NCBI GenBank assembly: GCA_036939975.1
Contig: JALLPB010000799.1
Coordinates: 1-12,884 of the forward strand
Length of the DNA: 12,884 nucleotides
Reading direction: 5' to 3'
DNA from: Cyclostephanos tholiformis
Taxonomy: Eukaryota > Bacillariophyta > Thalassiosirophyceae > Thalassiosirales > Thalassiosiraceae
The position numbers and the translations under genes were made by a program. The notes below the pieces were generated by a model that worked only from the letters and a program-made list of their open reading frames with translations, was not told the DNA's origin and did not search any database. Position 1 is the first letter of the stretch, and each line of letters starts with the position of its first letter. Below, piece by piece: positions 9,551 to 12,884 of this stretch.

Positions 9551-9632
9551 TGCCACTCTGGGATGATGCAAAAAGGCAAAGCTGTCCCTGGGTTAGCAGT
9601 TTTGCTAAAGCTAGGTATGAGTAATTTTCCCA
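9551..9632 (-). repeat. Right terminal inverted repeat of element 1
   Basis: Read on the minus strand it starts TGGGAAAATTACTCATACC and continues through CTAGCTTTAGCAAAA to ATCCCAGAG. Its outermost bases are closer to element 2's left end than to element 1's own left end. Confidence 0.85.
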
Positions 9633-9636
9633 TTAA
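9633..9636 (+). repeat. Right TTAA target-site duplication
   Basis: TTAA follows the right terminus (ATTTTCCCA). The sequence beyond, starting TGCATATTTTCC, is the likely original 3' flank of the myosin gene. Confidence 0.85.
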
Positions 9637-9716
9637 TGCATATTTTCCATCAAGTTTTTTTGTTATAGACTTAATTCAGTTTTTTGTGATGAAAGAACCA
9701 CTTTGAGACCTGTTGT
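9637..9716 (+). other. Displaced original 3' flank of the myosin gene (no gene seen)
   Basis: Without the element, TTTTTTTAA would run directly into TGCATATTTTCCATCAAG. This AT-rich stretch is therefore the likely former 3' untranslated region. No clear polyadenylation signal was identified. Confidence 0.5.
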
Positions 9717-9753
9717 AACTATTATAGATAATTTCCTATTATTTATAATAGTT
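9717..9753. repeat. Hairpin: 16-bp arms, 5-base loop
   Basis: AACTATTATAGATAAT (9717-9732) pairs with ATTATTTATAATAGTT (9738-9753) with one mismatch around the loop TTCCT. First member of the palindrome cluster. Confidence 0.85.
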
Positions 9754-9814
9754 ACCATGTGGTATCTATAAAGACCAATAGATAATAGTTGCAAACCTCC
9801 TTTTTAATCTAGAA

Positions 9815-9836
9815 TACCTATTATAGATAATAGGTA
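9815..9836. repeat. Palindrome: perfect 10-bp arms, 2-base centre
   Basis: TACCTATTAT, AG, ATAATAGGTA. It carries the cluster consensus ACCTATTATAGATAATAGGT. Confidence 0.9.
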
Positions 9837-9921
9837 AAAAAGCCACCTATTAACAAAAATGGGGTGGTTCCGGGAAAATAACTAGGTAAATTAGACTCTA
9901 GGTGACTATTTTCTATAATAT

Positions 9922-10050
9922 ATTAGGATTGCGCACATTGAAAAAATTGAATGTGCTGCCCCAATATTTAGGGTTGTGTGTGGCTGCCCCGACCCCGATA
10001 TTTAGGGTTTTGTGCAGCTGCCCTGATAGTTACGGTTGCACACGGCTGGG
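9922..10050 (+). repeat. Degenerate tandem repeat with TTTAGGGTT core
   Basis: About four units of 27-42 bases, each roughly TTTAGGGTT then GTGTGT/GTGCAG and GGCTGCC. The clearest are at 9965-9990 and 9999-10023; the flanking units are more diverged. It is probably local duplication in noncoding DNA. Confidence 0.6.
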
Positions 10051-10155
10051 GGGGTTGGGTGGTTGGTGTAAAGTAAACAAATATTAAATTTGCATAACCC
10101 TTATTTAATGTTTCCATATTTTAGATATCACGTGGTTCACCTACAGGTACTGAGA

Positions 10156-10275
10156 CTACCTATTTTAGATAATAGGTAGATCAAGGTACCTATTATCTAT
10201 AATATGGGATGAGTACCTATTTTAGATAATAGGTACTAGACCTCGATACAATACCTATTATCTAAAATAAGGCAA
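10156..10275. repeat. Palindrome cluster of ACCTATTWTAGATAATAGGT units
   Basis: Two clear palindromes lie at 10156-10179 (arms CTACCTATT/AATAGGTAG) and 10212-10237 (arms AGTACCTATT/AATAGGTACT), each with centre TTAGAT. Partial copies lie near 10186-10206 and 10250-10271. Units are about 30-40 bases apart. Together with 9717-9753 and 9815-9836 they form a family of related inverted repeats. They may be termini of small transposons nested in one another, or protein-binding palindromes. Confidence 0.75.
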
Positions 10276-11540
10276 ATTTCTAACTGGTTCTGCTTTGATG
10301 CTGCTCTCTGCTGTAGTGCTGCCATTCTGACCATCCTTAAGCTATTATATGTAATGGCTTTCTTTGAGAAGCCAACCCCCCTGTTCCCACATCCCATTCA
10401 TTGTTTGTCACGAGCCTGCTCCCTCCTTCCCCTTTTCTCTTTGCAGATTGATTTTTATGTTTTTCATTGTCTCCATGACCATTCATTTCATATCCGTCTC
10501 TTTCTTCCCTATTTTATGTGTGTAGAATAATGATCAATTACATATTTATTCTTTCGAAATTCAATCAATCATGATCGAAGATGACAGAACCTCGGTGCTG
10601 TGGCACTGTTTTCATTGCAACATGGTGCTGCTTGCTGCCATAGTGTTGCATGCTGCCATTGTGCTGCTTTGTTTTTTAGTGCTGCCATGGTGCTGTCACA
10701 TTTTTTCATTTTTTCACTTTTTTTCATCAATGCCCAAAACCGGAATTCTCCCTAGCGCACCCCTGACATCAAACAATGTCAATGCCACCCCTGCCCCTTA
10801 GCACAAAGCCACACGAATACCCCCAAATGCAGAGTGCTGCCCAATGCAAAAAACCGTCACCACCAATAATGATGCTGCTCCACTGTCGTTGCTAGCTGTA
10901 CATATTTATGCACTGCTCCATCGATCAAGCTACATCATGCTGATAGTTATTTCATATTTTCTTTCATCAAGAGCCGTGCCCACTAATCTTACCATTTATT
11001 GCTGGTCCCCACCCTTCCCATCGTTGCCATCCAAAAATGATGATGCCACGGGTGCCGCTTCTTGGCCACCAGAATGACAACGTAGTCCACTACAGACCCC
11101 AGGACAACATTGAAATAATGACGTTGCTGCATGTTGCCACACCGTATTGTCTGCTGCGGATGCAGAAATGACATTGAGATGACGACAGTGCTGCACGTGG
11201 TAAAACCATATCGCATTTGCTTCACAAAGTGTCGCACATCTTTCTTGGTTCTGCTGAGGTGCTGCATCACTACTTTACACTGACACGTTCATTCTGACAC
11301 TGAAAACACAGCATGAATATTTTGGCGGGAAATCGCAAAGTTCGGTAAGTCAAACCAAACTTGATGCCAGCCAAAAAATTGATAAACAAATTTTGCTCAT
11401 TTATTTTTTTCTTCGCCAATTATTTTGATTCTCATCTTCATTTTTTGACGATCTCTCAAAATTGCACCTTTGTCCTCCTCATCTATTTGGGTGCTGCTGG
11501 CAGAGGGCAGCTCCAAAACAGAACAAAAAAACCTGTGCCT
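10276..11540 (+). other. Noncoding stretch rich in GTGCTGC motifs, no gene supported
   Basis: GTGCTGC and variants (GTGTTGC, ATGCTGC) recur, densest at 10300-10325, 10600-10700 and 11130-11270. The rest is AT-rich with pyrimidine tracts. Short ORFs exist but lack domains and conserved-looking composition. The motif is the same as in the transposon arms, so this may be further decayed transposon sequence. Confidence 0.55.
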
Positions 11541-11544
11541 ATTT

Positions 11545-11705
11545 AGGCTTTAGTACCTATTTTCTATAAAAGGGAAGGATAAGGGGGCTTCACAAATGCA
11601 AATTGCCAACAAATTTAATCCGAATAGATAATATTAGAGGTGTTACCTAAAAATGGTACCTCAATAGATATTTTAGGTATTATGGCTATTAATTGAAACA
11701 GACCC
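11545..11705. repeat. Diverged copies of the ACCTATT palindrome family
   Basis: Half-palindromes TAGTACCTATTTTCTATAAA (11551-11570), GTTACCTAAAAATGGTACC and TAGATATTTTAGGTATTATGG (about 11627-11690) match the 9717-10275 family. They bracket the GTGCTGC-rich stretch, so 9710-11705 could be one further element, but no convincing termini or target duplication were found. Confidence 0.4.
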
Positions 11706-11884
11706 CCTAGCGAGAATTGGGAGTCTCTGAAATCCTTTTTCATATTAATTATTATTTCCTACTTTTTTAATGGGAAAATGACTCATATACCTGGCTTTAG
11801 CAAAATGACCAATCGTAGGACAGCTATATCTTTTATACCTATCGTAGAGCAGTAGATTTTACTTGAATTTTTCAATACTGTTTT

Positions 11885-12425
11885 TCTGCACAGCACAAAA
11901 TAAAATTTATTATTCCTCGGCATCACAGCGACAAAATTAGTTTTGTCAGCAGCACGAAATTAAACATTATTAATTCAGTCACCTCCCCAAATGAGCTAAT
12001 ATTTAGTAAAAAAATCGTGTCTAAAGCAGCACAAAATAATTGATTTTCTGATGGGGTAGTCAGTTTGTTGTCATTTTCCTGTCACTCTTCCATTGTAAAA
12101 TTTTTAATTCGATTAGCAGCACAAAACTCAAACATCTATTCTAGAGCAGTACAAAATGGAAACTATATATTTTCTAAAAAGAATCTATTTATGAACAGCA
12201 CAAATTTTGTGGATTTGTATCGAAACATGAGTTTTAGGTGGATTATAATTGTTCATAACTAGCAGCACAAAAATAAAACATTTCTATTCTAGAGCAGCAC
12301 AAAACATAAAATAAGATTCCTGAACATCACAAAATATCATGACACATTACAAGACATCACATAATTAAGAAATTTGTTCGAAGAGCACGAATACCAAAAG
12401 AACCTATCCATGAGCACCATGAAGT
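11885..12425 (+). repeat. Dense AGCAGCACAAAA array in element 2 left arm
   Basis: At least ten copies or near-copies occur, about 25-60 bases apart, for example near 11891, 11949, 12026, 12115, 12146, 12195, 12261 and 12293. Variants include AGCAGTACAAAA and AACATCACAAAA. A longer repeated unit, ATTCTAGAGCAG followed by YACAAAA, appears twice (about 12138 and 12286). Confidence 0.8.
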
Positions 12426-12545
12426 TAGTAAATGGCTCTTTAGAACACTTTTTTGTGCTGCATGTGAATAATGCATTTTTTTGTAGTGATGTTTAGAATG
12501 TGTGACACATTTAATTGTATGTTGTGTACTGGTTTGCTTTTTTAG

Positions 12546-12791
12546 TACGACAAGCTTATGGAAAGTGGCCCTCTCAGCTCCTCTTGATGAAGATGCATGG
12601 TACAGGGCAACACAAAATATGAAAAAAATGTTTCATAAATGTTTATGTCATATCTTGGACACCATGATCACCACTCATACTGGAGGTAATAGGGCTGGTG
12701 GCAACAGGCAGCCACATACCCAACACAATGTAACCACTCCTAACACTGATAGAACAAGGATGCCTTACACATATAACTTGCATATGATTAG
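12546..12791 (+). CDS. Candidate exon of an unrecognised element 2 protein
   Basis: An open stretch between a T-rich acceptor-like TTGCTTTTTTAG (ending 12545) and a GTGGGT donor-like site at 12792. The frame reads TTSLWKVALSAPLDEDAWYR, then Lys/His/Cys-rich sequence and a Gly/Asn/Gln/Thr-rich stretch. Composition is more protein-like than in neighbouring frames, but no domain is recognised. The frame has no natural ATG near its start, so it would be an internal exon. It may belong to the transposon, since it lies just inside the subterminal array. Confidence 0.3.
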
Positions 12792-12884
12792 GTGGGTGCT
12801 TGTTTTGGGTCTATTTCTGTATTCTTGGCATGTTTGCATATGACACATTTCCATTGTCCATCCTCGGAATCAGGAAACCTAGCC

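Larger units (their letters stand above)
5916..9632. mobile_element. TTAA-flanked DNA transposon with ~80-bp inverted termini and subterminal motif arrays (element 1)
   Basis: The left end (GGGTGATTCACTCATATACC...) and the complement of the right end (TGGGAAAATTACTCATACC...) align over about 80 bases. Both contain ACCTAGCTTTAGCAAAA and a shared ATCCCAGAG about 70 bases in. TTAA directly flanks both ends (5912-5915 and 9633-9636). Each end carries an array of AGCAGCACAAAA-like motifs in opposite orientation. The interior holds a broken minus-strand transposase and a small plus-strand ORF. The element starts on the base after the myosin stop codon. TTAA targets are known for piggyBac and Kolobok transposons; the transposase core looks MULE-like, so the superfamily is open. 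The transposase damage suggests this copy cannot move by itself. Confidence 0.88.
11771..12884. mobile_element. Left part of a second transposon of the same family (element 2, runs off the window)
   Basis: TTAA (11767-11770) precedes TGGGAAAATGACTCATATACC and CTTTAGCAAAATGACC. These match the left terminus of element 1 as a direct repeat and the right terminus as an inverted repeat. A dense plus-oriented array of AGCAGCACAAAA follows, and then a motif in the opposite sense near 12450. No right end is present. The family identity is clear from the terminus; completeness is unknown. Confidence 0.8.

Noticed and set aside
5916..9632. piggyBac element
   Set aside because: TTAA fits, but the transposase fragment has a MULE-like D-x2-H core and a MuDR-like N-terminus, which piggyBac lacks.
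9960..10010. Interstitial telomere
   Set aside because: TTTAGGG occurs only once per diverged unit and never in tandem.
10571..11270. Short ORFs on both strands between the elements
   Set aside because: They are made of the GTGCTGC-rich repeat and random sequence, without motifs or consistent codon use.
11885..12425. CRISPR-like array
   Set aside because: The repeats are about 12 bases, variable and irregularly spaced in a eukaryotic genome, and match transposon subterminal repeats.
1..12884. tRNA, rRNA or known structured RNA genes
   Set aside because: No tRNA-like cloverleaf or conserved rRNA segment was noticed on either strand by reading; a covariance-model scan was not possible.

Overview
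The window is eukaryotic nuclear DNA. It holds one large spliced gene with GT-AG introns and algal-style transposon debris. A unicellular alga or other protist is likely. The long-tailed myosin architecture and short introns fit a stramenopile such as a diatom, but that is inference; no rRNA, tRNA or plastid marker is present to settle it.

Positions 1-182 look like a 5' leader. They carry a chain of short upstream ORFs and a possible 50-base leader intron. Positions 183-5915 hold a complete unconventional myosin heavy chain in three exons (183-2396, 2479-2677, 2815-5915; 1837 residues). It has a full motor with P-loop, switch I and switch II, about five IQ motifs, a long coiled-coil tail and a basic C-terminus. 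Exon 1 carries large Gly/Ser/Asp inserts written in runs of G.

A 3.7-kb DNA transposon (5916-9632) begins on the base after the myosin stop codon. It is bounded by TTAA direct repeats, and the left TTAA contains the stop codon. Its terminal inverted repeats are about 80 bp. Inside each end is an array of a short motif (AGCAGCACAAAA on the left, its complement on the right). The interior has a broken minus-strand transposase gene. The pieces are an acidic N-terminus, a MuDR-like DNA-binding region, a DDE core with a D-x2-H motif, and a displaced coiled-coil tail. A small plus-strand ORF has a zinc-ribbon-like C-x2-C...C-x2-C pattern. A second element of the same family starts at TTAA|11771 and runs off the window.

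Between the two elements (9637-11766) there is no convincing gene. This stretch holds a cluster of near-perfect palindromes around ACCTATTATAGATAATAGGT, a degenerate tandem repeat with TTTAGGGTT cores, and a 1.2-kb region rich in GTGCTGC.

The most notable points are the transposon whose target duplication contains the myosin stop codon, the pairing of a TTAA target site with a MULE-like transposase core, the subterminal motif arrays shared by both elements, and the palindrome cluster.
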